64,000 bases of DNA from positions 133,196,726 through 133,260,725 of the forward strand of contig NC_045441.1 of NCBI RefSeq assembly GCF_002776525.5, given 5' to 3'. A program made the position numbers and the translations under genes. This document shows positions 10,281-21,058 of this stretch, one piece after another; positions within the stretch are counted from its first letter, which is position 1, and every line of letters starts with the position of its first letter. Under the pieces are notes generated by a model that made no database searches, was not told where the DNA came from, and was given only the letters and a program-made list of their open reading frames with translations. The DNA is from Piliocolobus tephrosceles. Its lineage: Eukaryota > Chordata > Mammalia > Primates > Cercopithecidae.

Positions 10281-12589
10281 TGTATTAGTCCATTTTCACA
10301 CTGCTGAAAAAGACGCACCCGAGACTGGGGAGAAAAAGAGGTTTGATTGGACGTACAGTTGCATGTGGCTGGGGAGGACTCAGAATCACGGTAGGAGGCA
10401 AAAGGCACTTCTTACATGGCAGCAGCAAGAGAAAATGAGAGAGAAGCAAAAGCAGAAACCCCTGATAAACCCATCAGATCTCCTAAGACTTATTCACTAT
10501 CACAAGAATAGCATGGGAAAGGCCGGCCCCCATGATTCAATTACCTCCCCATGGGTCCCTCCCACAACACCTGGGAATTCTGGGAGATAACAACTCAAGT
10601 TGAGATTCGGGTGGGGGCACAGCCAAACCATATTATTCTGCCCCTGGCCCCTCCAAATCTCATGTTCTCACATTTCAAAACCAATCATGCCTTCCAAACA
10701 GTCCCCCCAAGTCTTAACTCATCTCAGCATTAACCCAAAAGTCCATAGTCCAAAGTCTCAACTGAGACAAGGCAAGTCCCTTCTACCCATGATCCTGTAA
10801 AATCAAAAGCAAGCTAGTTACCTCCTACATACAATGGGGGTACAGGTATTGGGTAAATACAGTCATTCCAAATGGGAGAAGCTGGCCAAAACAAAGGGGT
10901 TACAGGCCCCATGCCAATCCAAAATCCAGCGGGGCAGTCAAATTATAACATTCCAAAATGATCTCCTCCAACTCCATGTCTCACATCCAGGTCACACTGA
11001 TGCAAGAGGTAGGTTCCCATCATCTTGGGCAGCTCTGCCCCTGTGGCTTCACAGGGTACAGCCCCCTGTCCTGACTGCTCTCACAGGCTGCTGTTGAGGA
11101 TCTGTGGCTTTTCCAGGTGCACAGTACAAGCTGTCGGTGGATCTACCATTCTGGGGTCTAGAGGATGGTGGCCCTTTTTGCACAGCTCCACCAGGCGGTG
11201 CCCCAGTAGGGATTCTGTGTGGGGGCTCTGAGCCCACATTTCCCTTCACAGTACCCTAGCAGAGATTCTCCATGAGGGCCCTGCCCCTGAAGCAAACTTT
11301 TGCCTGGGCATCCAGGTGATTCCATATATCTTCTGAACTCTAGATGGAGTTCCCAAACCTCAATTCTTGACTTCCATGCACCTGCAGGCTCAACACCACA
11401 TGGAAGCTGCCAAGGTTTGGTGCTTGCACCCTCTGAAACCATGGGCAGAGCTGTACCTTGGCCCCTTTTAGCAATGGCTGGAGCAGCTGGGATGCAGGGC
11501 ACCAAGTCCCGAGGCTGCACACAGCATGGGGACCCTGGGCCTGGCCCACAAAGCTATTTTTTCCTCCTAGTCTTCAGGGTCTGTAATGGGAGGGGCTGCC
11601 ATGAAGACCTATGACATGCCCTGGAGACATCTTCCCCAATGCCTTGGAGATTAACATTCAGCTCCCAGTTACTTATGCAAATTCCTGCAGCCAGCTTGAA
11701 TTTCTCCTCAAAAAATAGGTTGGTCTCTTCTGCTGCATTAACTGGCTGCAAATTTTCCAAACTTTTATGCTGTTTCCCTTTTAAAACAAAATGCTTTTAA
11801 CAGCACCCAAGTCACCTCTTGAATGCTTTGCTGCTTAGAAATTTCTTCCGCCAGATACACTAAATCATCTCTCTCAAGTTCAAAGTTCCACAAATTTCTA
11901 TGGCAGGGGCAAAATGCGAGCAGTCTCTTTGCTAAAACATAACAACAGTCATCTTTGCTCCAGTTCCCTACAAGTTCCTCATCTCCACCTGAGACTACAT
12001 CAGCCTGGACCTTATTGTCCTTATTATTATCAGCAATTTTGTCAATGCCATTCAACAAGTCTTTAGGAAGTTCCAAACTTTTCCACATTTTCTTGTCTTC
12101 TTCTGAGCCCTCCAAACTATTTCAACTTCTGCTTGTTACCCAGTTCCAAAGTTGCTTCCACATTTTCAGGTATCTTTTCAGCAGTGTCCCACTCTATGTG
12201 TACCAATTTACTGTATTAGTCCGTTTTCATACTGCTGATAATGACATATCCGAGACTGGGAAGAAAAAGAGGTTTAATTGGACTTACAGTTGCACATGGC
12301 TGGGGAGGCCTCAGAATCATGGTGGGAGGCAAAAGGCACTGCTTACATGGTGACGGCAAGAGAAAATTAAAGAGAAGCAAAAGCAGAAACCCCTGATAAA
12401 CCCATCAGATCTTGTGAGCTTAATTCACTATCATGAGAACAGCATGGGAATTCATCATTGAATCAATCATTGAAAAGAATTAGTAGAGGTTTGGTAAATA
12501 AGCAGAGAAAGATAGGAAGAGTATATCAGATTCAATTACCTCCCCGTGGGTCCCTCCCACGACACATGGGAGTTCTGGGAGATACAATT
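10281..12589 (-). mobile_element. THE1/MST-type MaLR (ERVL-MaLR) provirus, antisense, nearly complete
   Basis: Two LTRs in the same antisense orientation flank a 1.58-kb interior, the size usual for THE1. The 3' LTR is 10,281-10,635 (TGTATTAGTCC to CCAAACCATATTA). The interior is 10,636-12,211 and holds a residual minus-strand gag-like frame (11,765-12,115). The 5' LTR is 12,212-12,589. It lacks roughly its first 45 bp, because homology stops abruptly at 12,589, and has a foreign-looking insert (about 12,449-12,527). MaLRs have no envelope gene and this copy has only fragmentary frames; it is an inactive fossil. Confidence 0.88.
11765..12115 (-). pseudogene. Gag-like reading-frame remnant of the THE1/MST provirus
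   Basis: A 116-codon minus-strand frame inside the MaLR interior, Leu/Glu/Lys-rich, ending shortly before the next stop. It matches in character the single degraded gag-like ORF carried by THE1 internal regions (established knowledge). It is a fragment and probably not translated. Confidence 0.6.
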
Positions 12590-12836
12590 CAGATAGTTTT
12601 TTCTTAAGGAAATTTTGCTGATTTGCCAGGTTTGGGAGCCACTGTGTCAGAAGTGTTCAAACCAGAGGGACTCCATCATAAATAGCGACTTGGTAAAATA
12701 AAGCTGAGACCTACAGGGCTACATTCCCAGGAGGTTAGGCCTTCTTAGTCACAGGATGAGATAGGGGGTTGGCACAAGATACAAGTCACAAGGACCTTGC
12801 TGATAAAACAGGATACAGTAAAGACACCAGTCAAAA
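12590..12836. repeat. 247-bp perfect direct repeat, copy 1
   Basis: Letter-for-letter identical to 15,023-15,269 (offset 2,433). It comprises about 54 bp of flank plus the first part of an ERV1-type LTR (from TGTGTCAG at 12,644). It starts exactly where the THE1 5' LTR breaks off and ends where an inverted segment begins. Confidence 0.95.
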
Positions 12837-12843
12837 TTATAAA

Positions 12844-12919
12844 ACTACAATTTTGATGGATGCTTAAAAAGTGTGAACTCAAAAGTACCAAAGACAAGTC
12901 TCAAAGGAAGTTTAGAAAG
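12844..12919. repeat. Inverted repeat, left arm
   Basis: Reverse complement of 13,559-13,633 over about 75 bp with roughly six mismatches or indels. The arm includes the antisense form of the LTR 3' end ('gtgtgaactcaaaagtacc') plus about 25 bp beyond the LTR. Confidence 0.85.
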
Positions 12920-13009
12920 CACTAATATAATATATAGTAATATAATATATACTATATATAATATATACTATATAATACATATATTCAGAAATCAAAAATA
13001 AAAATTAAG

Positions 13010-13609
13010 GCCTCCCAACCATCTGAAAGGACCCCTCCTCTAGGCCAAGGGCATTCCAAAGTTAAGCTGAAAAACTGTTTCAGGCCATGATGGAAGTGGG
13101 AGTCAGAGATGCCTCATTATGCCCTCCTCTTTTTTGGAATTCAGGAAAAGCTGACCGGCATTAACACCAACACAGACCTAAGGTCTGATAAGAAACATTT
13201 ACCATCTATTCTCTCTGAATTCTGCTACTCGGAAGCTTCGTCTACATGATAATACCTTGGTCTCCACAACCCCTTAACATATCCCAGACATTCCTTTCTA
13301 TTGATAATAATTATTTTGACCAGTTACTAATCAGAAAATTTATAAATCTACCTATGACCTGCAAGCCCTCCTACGCCCACCCTCAAATTGTACCCACGCT
13401 TCCAGACTGAACCAATGTAAACCTTACATGTACTGGTTGATGTATTATGTCTCCCCAAAATGTATAAAAGCAAGCTGTACCCTGACCACCTTGGGCACAT
13501 GTCATCGGAACCGCCTGAGACCATGTCATGGGTACATCCTTAACTTTGGCAAAATAAACTTTCTAAACTTTCTTTGAGACTTATCTCAGGTACTTTTGAG
13601 TTCACACTT
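13010..13609 (+). mobile_element. ERV1-type solo LTR (family not named)
   Basis: TATA-like TGTATAAAAGC near 13,460, AATAAA at 13,552-13,557, and a 3' end 'gacttatctcaggtacttttgagttcaca' are the U3-R-U5 layout of class I retroviral LTRs in sense orientation. The 5' boundary is unclear because an AT-rich (TATA)n stretch (12,920-12,995) precedes it. No internal retroviral sequence was seen. Confidence 0.6.
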
Positions 13610-13633
13610 TTTAGCATCCATCAAAATTGTAGT
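13559..13633. repeat. Inverted repeat, right arm
   Basis: Partner of 12,844-12,919. It covers the last about 50 bp of the LTR and about 25 bp of flank, so the arm is not simply a second independent LTR insertion. Confidence 0.85.
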
Positions 13634-13750
13634 AATGGAATATTAAGTAATCATTTGTTTAATGTTTATGCAGGCATAATCTAGGTCCTTGAGATCAAGG
13701 ACCACGTGCACAACTATATCCCTAGCCCCTCATTCAACGCTTTGCACAGT

Positions 13751-13975
13751 ATGGGCTGAATATCCCTTATATGAAATGCCTGGGACCAGAAGTGTTTCGG
13801 ATTTTGGATTTTTTTTGGATTTGGGAATATTTGCAGGTACTTAACCAGTTGAGTGTCCCAAATCCAAAAATCCCAAATGTCAAATGTTCCAATGAACACT
13901 TCCTTTGAGTATCATATTTCACAATTTGGAGCATTTTGGATTTGGGATTTGGGAATTTGATCTGCTAAACCTACA
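13751..13975. mobile_element. Tigger-like palindromic MITE
   Basis: Repeated, inversely arranged 'ggattttggatt', 'ggatttggga', 'cccaaatccaaaaatccc' and 'ggagcattttggatttggga' are typical of MER-class Tigger MITEs ('...aatccgaaaatcc...'). A related scrap lies at 16,388-16,440. Confidence 0.55.
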
Positions 13976-14605
13976 CGAGTTGAATGATTGCATAAACTAA
14001 AGAACGGAGTAGGAGTGCTTTGGTTGGGGTGGGAACAGGTGATTCTGTTTCAGACAGCTACCTGTGACAGCAGCATCTAAATAAGAGTTGGGGTCAATTA
14101 TGGAACCACTGGCCCTGTTCTTTCTCTCAGTGTTCTACACAACGGGGTCCTCAGTGTACCCACTGGGGGAATGAGATAAAAATATTAAAACTTTCAATGA
14201 CATTTATTCTTACCTCATTATTTCAAAACGTGTGTTCGTGTATCATACAGAATTACACATACATAATTCATAAATAAATAAAACATGCATATACTGAGGA
14301 ATGCCTGTTCAAAAATTTTTTATTGACAGGAGGTAGGATAAAAGGTGTTTAAAAATCACTGCTGTGCGTCAGAGGGTTTCCACTATTATCATGCATCCAA
14401 ATCAGCAAGGAGCTATTTTGAAATACTTCTGCTTGACCCCAAACCTACAGAATTAAAACTCCATGGGTTTAGGGCAATGGCAAATTCAAAATGATGATTA
14501 GATTATTATGATGGAAGCCTCTGCTAAAGAACTACTGCTTTTCTATCAGGATTCCTAAACCTGGCTTCTCATCCTAATCATAATCATCTTAAAAACAAAC
14601 AACAA
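13976..14605. other. Intergenic; possible MER5-like hAT relic
   Basis: 14,340-14,580 has weak similarity to the MER5A/Charlie pattern ('aaatcactgctgtgcgtcagag', 'gcatccaaatcagcaaggagctatttt', 'tcctaaacctggcttctcatc'). Nothing else recognisable. Confidence 0.3.
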
Positions 14606-14890
14606 TCAGACCCAGTGACTCATGCCTTAATCCCAGCACCTAGGGAAACCGAGGGAGGAGGATCCCTTGAGGCCAGGAGTTCAAAATCAGTCTGGGAAAG
14701 TAGAGGGTAGTGAGACCTCATCTCTACAAAAAAACTAAAAATTAGCTATGCATGGCGGTGTGTACCTGTAGTCCTAGCTACCAGGGAGGCTGAGGCGAGA
14801 GGATGGCTTGAGTCCAGGAGTTCAAGGCTGCAGTGAGCTATGATCATGCCACTGCACTCCAGCCTAAGTGATGTAGCAAGACCCTGTCTC

Positions 14891-14892
<2 letters not shown>
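14606..14892 (+). mobile_element. Alu (J-like)
   Basis: 'cagacccagtgactcatgcc' to 'caagaccctgtctca', diverged. The GATA microsatellite grows directly from its 3' end. Confidence 0.88.
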
Positions 14893-14937
<45 letters not shown>

Positions 14938-14947
14938 NNNNNNNNNN

Positions 14948-14994
<47 letters not shown>

Positions 14995-15022
14995 CAGATA
15001 GACAGACAGATAGATAGATAAA
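14893..15022. repeat. (GATA)n microsatellite with a 10-N gap
   Basis: Perfect GATA units up to 14,937, ten Ns at 14,938-14,947, then GATA units with GACA variants to about 15,022. The true length is unknown. Arrays of this kind are highly polymorphic. Confidence 0.93.
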
Positions 15023-15269
15023 CAGATAGTTTTTTCTTAAGGAAATTTTGCTGATTTGCCAGGTTTGGGAGCCACTGTGTCAGAAGTGTTCAAACCAGAG
15101 GGACTCCATCATAAATAGCGACTTGGTAAAATAAAGCTGAGACCTACAGGGCTACATTCCCAGGAGGTTAGGCCTTCTTAGTCACAGGATGAGATAGGGG
15201 GTTGGCACAAGATACAAGTCACAAGGACCTTGCTGATAAAACAGGATACAGTAAAGACACCAGTCAAAA
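15023..15269. repeat. 247-bp perfect direct repeat, copy 2
   Basis: Identical to 12,590-12,836. Here the sequence continues beyond 15,269 into the rest of an LTR, so this is the more complete and probably parental copy. Confidence 0.95.
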
Positions 15270-15676
15270 CCCACCAAATCCAAAATAGTGATGAAAGTGA
15301 CTGGTCATCCTTACTGCTCATTATATGCTACTTATAATTCATTAGCATGCTAACAGACACTCCTACCGGTGCCATGACAGCTTAAAAATGCCAGGCAGTG
15401 TCTGGACTTTAGACCCAGTAGGGTCTAAAGTGGAGAGGAACCCTCAGTTCTGGGAACTGCCCGTCCCTTTCTTGGAACACTCATGAGTAATCCACCCCTT
15501 GTTTAGCATTTAATGAAGAAATAACTGTAAGTATACTCAGTCGAACAGCCCATTCTTTTATTCCTTTGTTTTCTTAATAAATTTGCTTCCACTTTCCGGG
15601 CTTGCCCCGAAGTCTTTCTTGTGCGAGGCCCATGAACACTCCCTTGGGGTTGGCTCAGAACCTCTTTCTGGTAACA
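15076..15676 (+). mobile_element. ERV1-type solo LTR, about 600 bp (family not named)
   Basis: Begins TGTGTCAGAAGTG and ends CTTTCTGGTAACA. It has an AATAAA (in 'ttcttaataaatttgcttcc', near 15,575) followed by 'gcttgccccgaagtctttcttgtgcgag', the R/U5 pattern of several gammaretrovirus-like LTRs. No clear target-site duplication. Its first 194 bp are duplicated at 12,644-12,836. Confidence 0.65.
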
Positions 15677-15748
15677 GTTCCAGTAGAGCCAGAACTCCAC
15701 TAAATGAAACGTATACTGGTTATAGTCTCTTTAAGAACAGGAATTGGG

Positions 15749-16032
15749 CCGGGCACGGTGGCTCACGCCTGTAATCCCAGCACTTTGGGAGGCTGAGGCG
15801 GGCGGATCACGAGGTCAGGAGATCCAGACCATCATGGTTAACATGGTGAAACCCTGTCTCTACTAAAAATACAAAAAACTAGCCGGGCGTGGTGGCGGCG
15901 CCTGTAGTCCCAGCTACTCGGGAGGCTGAGGCAGGAGAATGGCATGAACCCGGGAGGCGGAGCTCGCAGTGAGCCTAGATCACACCACTGCACTCCAGCC
16001 TGGGTGACAGAGTGAGACTCCGTCTCAAAACA
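15749..16032 (+). mobile_element. AluY-like element
   Basis: GGCCGGGCACGGTGGCTCACG, GGCGGATCACGAGGTCAGGAG and 'gctcgcagtgagcctagat'. One of the least diverged Alus here, so relatively young. Confidence 0.93.
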
Positions 16033-16040
16033 ACATGAAT

Positions 16041-16347
16041 TGGCTGAGCAGAGTGGCTCACGCCTATAATCCTGCCAGCACTTTGGGAGGCTGAGGCAGG
16101 TGGATCACTTGAGCCCAGGAGTTTGAGACCAGCCTGGGAAACAAAGTGGGACCCTCGTTTCTACAAAACAATACAAAAATTAGCCAGGCATGGTGGTGTG
16201 CACCTGTAGTCCCAGCTACTCGCAAGGCTAAGGTGGGAGGATTGCTTGAGCCTGGAGGTGAAGACTGCAGTAAGGTGTGATAGCACCACCGCACTCCAGT
16301 CTCGGCAACAACGTGAGACCCTGTCTCAAAAAAGAAAAAAAAAAAAC
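16041..16347 (+). mobile_element. Alu (J/Sx-like), directly downstream of the AluY
   Basis: 'ggctgagcagagtggctcacg' to 'gaccctgtctcaaaaaagaaaa'. Carries a 3-nt insertion at 16,073 ('aatcctgccagcactttggg'). Confidence 0.92.
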
Positions 16348-16978
16348 TAAGGGACAGGGATCATTCCCATCTCCATCCTTATCTTTCAAAAATTTTGGAT
16401 GGGGAAATTTCCAAAACATCCCAAATCCAAACATTTCAAAAGACAAAAAGCAAGACAACCTGAATAACGTTGCTTCCAGGGATTGCTCGCCGTAGGACAG
16501 GCAGGCAAGGACCCACTCTCTCTTCAAGACTGCAGCACCTCACCATAGCTATAACCAGCCTCCGGGAGGACCCGGGCATTTTCAGACATTATTTACTAGA
16601 CATTTTGGAGATGTTCAACTGAATGAGATTTGGAAGCAGACATATTTTTCTATGATATATGCACTCAAGTTAAAAATGTCTTTGTATAGGAGATTTGAGA
16701 AATACAAGCCTCTAGTCTAGAGACTTGGGAAGAGCGCTGGGGTAACTGCTGACCTATTAGCATCACACAGAGGCATCATCACTTTGGCACTGGTTTATAA
16801 ACTCACCGACAAGATAATCTTTTCCTCCTCCAAACTCCCATGGCACTTCTAGCATAAAGTGCACTGCACTTCAATATTGTTGTTCATCTGTCACGTCCAT
16901 TACACTGTAAGCTCCTTGACATCAGGGTAGGCAAACTATTCATGTCTTAGAACCCAGCAGAGCTGGTAAGAGGCTGTT
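16348..16978. other. Intergenic; L2-like 3' end
   Basis: 16,830-16,970 ('catctgtcacgtccattacactgtaagctccttgacatcagggtaggc') is typical of LINE-2 3' ends. The remainder is unassigned. Confidence 0.5.
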
Positions 16979-17276
16979 CTTTTTTTTTTTGAAATGGAGT
17001 CTTGCTTTGTTGCCCAGGCTGGAGTGCAGTGGTATAATCTCGGCTCCCTGCAGTCTCCACCTCCCAGGTTCAAGCGATTCTCCTGTCTCAACCTCCCAAG
17101 TAGCTGCAATTACAGATGCAAGCCACTGCGCCTGGCTAATTTTTGTATTTATTTTTAGTAGAGACAGGGTTTCGCCATGTTGGCCAGGCTGGTCTTGAAT
17201 TCCAGACCTCAGGTGATCCACCCATCTCGGCCTCCCAAAGTGCTGGGATTACAGGCATGAGCCACCACACCCAGCC
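16979..17276 (-). mobile_element. Alu (Sx-like), antisense
   Basis: Poly-T at 16,979-16,990, GAAATGGAGTCTTGC to CCACCACACCCAGCC. Confidence 0.93.
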
Positions 17277-18043
17277 GGGGCTGTTCTTTGTTTTTTTTTT
17301 TTTTTTGAAGGCAGTGGCACTCTTTCCCTTTCTCCCTCCTGACCATTCCACCAAACATCTCCCACAGACACAAACCATGGAGAATATCAAGTATTTTAAA
17401 CTTTGCTAATCAACTCTTTAAAATGGTAGTCCATTTCAGAACTCGAACAAATATTTACTATACCATTTACTGACCCCAAGTTGGGCTTTCCTCCTCTTAA
17501 AGAAGTTCAATGAACTACAAGAATATGTGGATTAAAAAAAAAAAAAAATTTAACCCAAAGAATCCTAGTGACCTTTGCTCGAGCTAACACAGCATCTCTT
17601 AATCCAGCTCTAAAGGATGTGAAGAGCTCCAGGCCTAAGGCACCGTGCTATGCAGCAATTTACTTCTTCATTGCACCAGGCCCATCCCTCATTGCCCACA
17701 GCATCCAGGGGTAAACTCGGAACAAAGATTGCTTACACTTTCTTAACTTCAAAAATTACATCACACATGCATGTCCAGTGTTAAACTATAACTGATTACA
17801 CACACTGTCTAAAGAAATTGTTGAATACTTGCTCTGCTTTTCTCCTTGTTGGCCTTACAATCCTTACTTCTAATTTCCTTCCATCCTCGGGTCATAAAAC
17901 TTTACACCCAGTAGCCTGGCACAAAACTTTCTTTTCTTGTTTCCCTAATATCCTTAAAGCAGGCTTTGCAGTCCTCTGTACTTCTTCCTTCTATACAAGC
18001 TGGAACATCCTGAGTCCCAAGCTTTACTGTGCTTAAGAATGAC
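17277..18043. other. Intergenic; possible L2 relic
   Basis: Poly-T at 17,289-17,306 and poly-A at 17,534-17,549 are present. 17,810-18,020 looks faintly L2-like ('tcctgagtcccaagctt'). No gene signal. Confidence 0.35.
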
Positions 18044-18313
18044 CCGTGGGAGGCCGAGGTGGATGGATCACGAGGTCAGGAGTTCAAGACCAGCATGGCC
18101 AGTATGGTGAAACTCCATCTCTACTAAAAATACAAAAAAAAATAGCCAGGCATGGTGGCGGGCGCCTGCAAATCCCAGCTACTTAGGAGGCTGAGGCAGA
18201 GAACTGCCTGAACCCGGGAGGCGGAGGTTGCAGTGAGCCAAGATTGTGCCACTGCACTCCAGCCAGGGCAACAGAGTGAAACTCCATCTAAAAAAAAAAA
18301 AAAAAAAAAAACA
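18044..18313 (+). mobile_element. 5'-truncated Alu (S-like)
   Basis: Starts at 'gtgggaggccgaggtggatgg', lacking about 35 nt of the 5' end. Ends in a 23-nt A tail. Confidence 0.92.
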
Positions 18314-19621
18314 AGATTCACAAAGTGAATTGGAGACTCCAATGCAGGTGTACCACAAACTACACTTTGATCTATGGTGTGGCAGATGAGATGTCACAGC
18401 CAGATCACCCTCGCATCCACAAACTACACTTTGAGACCCTCTGCACGCTTAGTTGTTATACACGTTATTAATAATTCACAAGTGAACACAATTGTGAATT
18501 ATTAAAAATACACAATTCATTCATTCATTCACGTCAAGGTGGTCTCTTTCGCTTCTTAAACTCCCATCCTTTTCCCACACTCATGACTTAATATCTCTGA
18601 GAATGAGTGAATTTCTAAACGTTTGAATTAACAGAAACATTCCTTTTACAAGCAAAACAGACCATTTCCTCGGTAACCCGTCCCAGAACCACCCATCTTA
18701 CCACTCTTACCACTACTGATTAAAAAAAAGAAAAATAGGTAGTCCCAACTAAACCAGCAAGCTGAAGCCCATGGCTCCTGGACATAAATGATGACAGCTG
18801 TGACCAAACTCCCAGGCAAGGCTCTTTCATGTGTTTATCTAGCCAATAGGCCTCTAAATCTTGAAAGCAAAGTAGCTACATTGAGAAAAAAAAAGGGTGC
18901 CAGGCTGTGAAATGGAAATTCAAAGCAAGCAGTAAAGTATGAATAGTTAAGCTTCTTTCTGCGAATAAAGCACAGAGCTCTAGAGGCAGCCCCTGAAAAA
19001 GCAAGAGCAGAACTCCTCCAGGAGTCCTCTCACAAACAGAGAAAGTACTCAGAAAGCACATAATTTTATTCACCTCCAACAGCCAATTCTTAAAATCCGA
19101 CTCAATCATTTTATCTTCAAACAAACAGTCAGCACAATACTAAAATCCATTCCCTGCTTATTTTCCCATCACCCCTGCATTCGTTCATCTTCTTTTCTTA
19201 CCTACATGCCTATAATATCCATCTAATTGCTACAACAGCTATCTGATTGCCTTCCTTGCCTCTCCTCTTCACTACCCACGCCAGTCCATTCTCTACACTG
19301 CCTCCAGAGCTTTTTTCTTTTTTTAATCTAAACTTATAATCTGATCTCATCATGACCTTGCCTGAAACCCTTCCAAGGAGGCCCATCCCCAGAAGAATAA
19401 AGTCCAAACTCAGTAGCAGGAATGGCCTACAAGGCCTTTCATGATTTGGTTGCCCAACTACCCTTCCAACTTCATTCTCTGCCATTTCTTCACCACATCT
19501 CATGTTAAACCCACACTATTTGCACATCTCTGAACAGAGGGCGCTCAGGCTTGTATTTTTGCATATTTCACTTCAGCTGTTGGTATGCTTCTCATATATC
19601 CTTCTCTATACCAGGTAACAG

Positions 19622-19623
<2 letters not shown>
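18314..19623. other. Intergenic with L2-like sequence
   Basis: 19,340-19,600 carries a recognisable L2 3' segment ('ccatccccagaagaataaagtccaaactc', 'ggcctacaaggcctttcatgatttgg', 'gcacatctctgaac'). 18,353-18,370 and 18,417-18,434 are identical 18-mers 64 nt apart. Otherwise nothing. Confidence 0.5.
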
Positions 19624-19658
<35 letters not shown>

Positions 19659-19908
19659 AGACAGAGTCTCGCTCTGTTGCCCAGGCCGGAGGGCAGTAGT
19701 GTGATTTCGGCTCACTGCAAGCTCTGCCTCTCGGGTTCACGCCATTCTCCTGCCTCAGCCTCCCAAGCCTGGCTAATTATTTTTGCATTTTTAGTAGAGA
19801 TGGGGTTTCACCGTGCTAGCCAGAATGGTCTCAATCTCCTGGTCTCGTGATCCGCCCGCCTCAGCTTCCTAAAGTGCTGGGATTAAAGGCGTGAGCCACC
19901 ACACCCAG
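19624..19908 (-). mobile_element. Alu (Y/S-like), antisense, with internal deletion
   Basis: A 34-nt poly-T, then GAGACAGAGTCTCGCTC to CCACCACACCCAGC. It lacks the 'agtagctgggactacaggcgcccgcc' segment near 19,768. Confidence 0.93.
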
Positions 19909-19956
19909 CAAGTAACAGAATATTTTTAAAAGACAAGTCAACTCAAATCTCACCTT

Positions 19957-20253
19957 AGCTGGGCGCGTTGGCTCACACCTGTAATCCCAGCACTTTGGGA
20001 GGCCGAGGTGAGTGAGTTTCTTGAGTCAAGGAGTTTGAGACCAGCCTGGGTAACATGACAAAACTCTGTCTTTACAAGAATATACCAAAAATTAGCCAGG
20101 TGTGCATGGTGGTGCACGTGTGTAGTCCCAGCCCCAGGAGGTTGAGGTGGGAAGATCACCCGAGCCCAAGAATTTGAAGCTGCAGTGAGCCATGATCACA
20201 CCACTGCACTCCAGCCTAGGTGACAGAGTGAGACCCTATCTCAAAAAGAAAAA
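19957..20253 (+). mobile_element. Alu (J-like)
   Basis: 'tagctgggcgcgttggctcacacc' to 'gaccctatctcaaaaagaaaa'. It faces the preceding antisense Alu head-to-head about 50 nt away. Confidence 0.92.
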
Positions 20254-20259
20254 ACTATA

Positions 20260-20490
20260 TATAATCCACCTTATCCATTCAGGCTTCTTTGATTCCCCAA
20301 GCAGTGCCACCTACTCTCTCCTTTATGCTTCCATTGTACTTTGGGTCCATCTCAACATAACATTTACCACGCTCTGCTGTCATTATTTGCTACCTGTTTC
20401 TTTCCTCAATCAGATTGAGAGCTTCTTGAAAGAGGAGATCTTGTCTTCATATATCTGGTTTCTAAGAATGCATAGAGTAAATGAATAGAA
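20260..20490. mobile_element. L2-like 3' end
   Basis: 'ttccattgtactttgggtccatctc', 'cagattgagagcttcttgaaagaggagatcttgtcttcatatatctgg' and 'gcatagagtaaatgaatagaa' follow the usual L2 3' order (agctcctt..gggcagggactgtgtc..). Diverged. Confidence 0.5.
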
Positions 20491-20636
20491 GAAAAAAGGA
20501 ATGAGGCAATTAGTATGTATGCCTTGAATGGCACTAAATTTAGGCTCATGCCAATCAATGTGCAAAGACTGAGAAAATAAGTAAGGGGAAGCCAAGGATA
20601 GAAAATAAAATATGCTCATCAGAATAGAAGAGGATG

Positions 20637-20960
20637 GGCTGGGCGCGGTAGCTCACGCCTGTAATCCCGATCACATGGGGTCAAGAGTTCAAGACGAGCC
20701 TGGCCAACATAGTGAAACTCCATCTCTAATAAAAACACAAAATTAGCTGGGTGTGGTGGCACGCACCTGTAATCCCAGCTCCTGGGGAGGCTGAGGCAGG
20801 AAAACCACTCGAACGCAGGAGGTGGAGGCTGCAGTGAGCCTAAATCGTGCCACGGCATTCTAGCCTGGGCTGGACAGAGCAAGACTCCATCTCTGAAAAA
20901 TAAAATAAAATAAAATAAATAAAATAAAATAAAATAAATAAAATAAAATAAAAACTAGAA
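20637..20960 (+). mobile_element. Alu with internal deletion and (AAAAT)n tail
   Basis: GGGCTGGGCGCGGTAGCTCACG, then a jump from 'tgtaatccc' to 'gatcacatggggtcaagag' (about 30 nt missing). The tail is (AAAAT)n/(AAAT)n, 20,896-20,955. Confidence 0.9.
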
Positions 20961-21058
20961 TAGAAGAGGATAGCTAAGAACCACTACGGCCAAGCCAGCC
21001 TGGCTTCAACAGAGACTAATGGAGAGATCATGGTCAGCCCCAATAACAGAAGAACTGG

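Noticed and set aside
10276..12353. Several 60-130 codon frames on both strands
   Set aside because: They lie in the THE1/MST provirus. Only the minus-strand frame 11,765-12,115 follows the element's own coding direction and is listed as a remnant.
18353..18434. Two identical 18-mers 64 nt apart (ccacaaactacactttga)
   Set aside because: The sequence between and around them does not repeat, so no tandem unit is supported; could be chance or an old short duplication.
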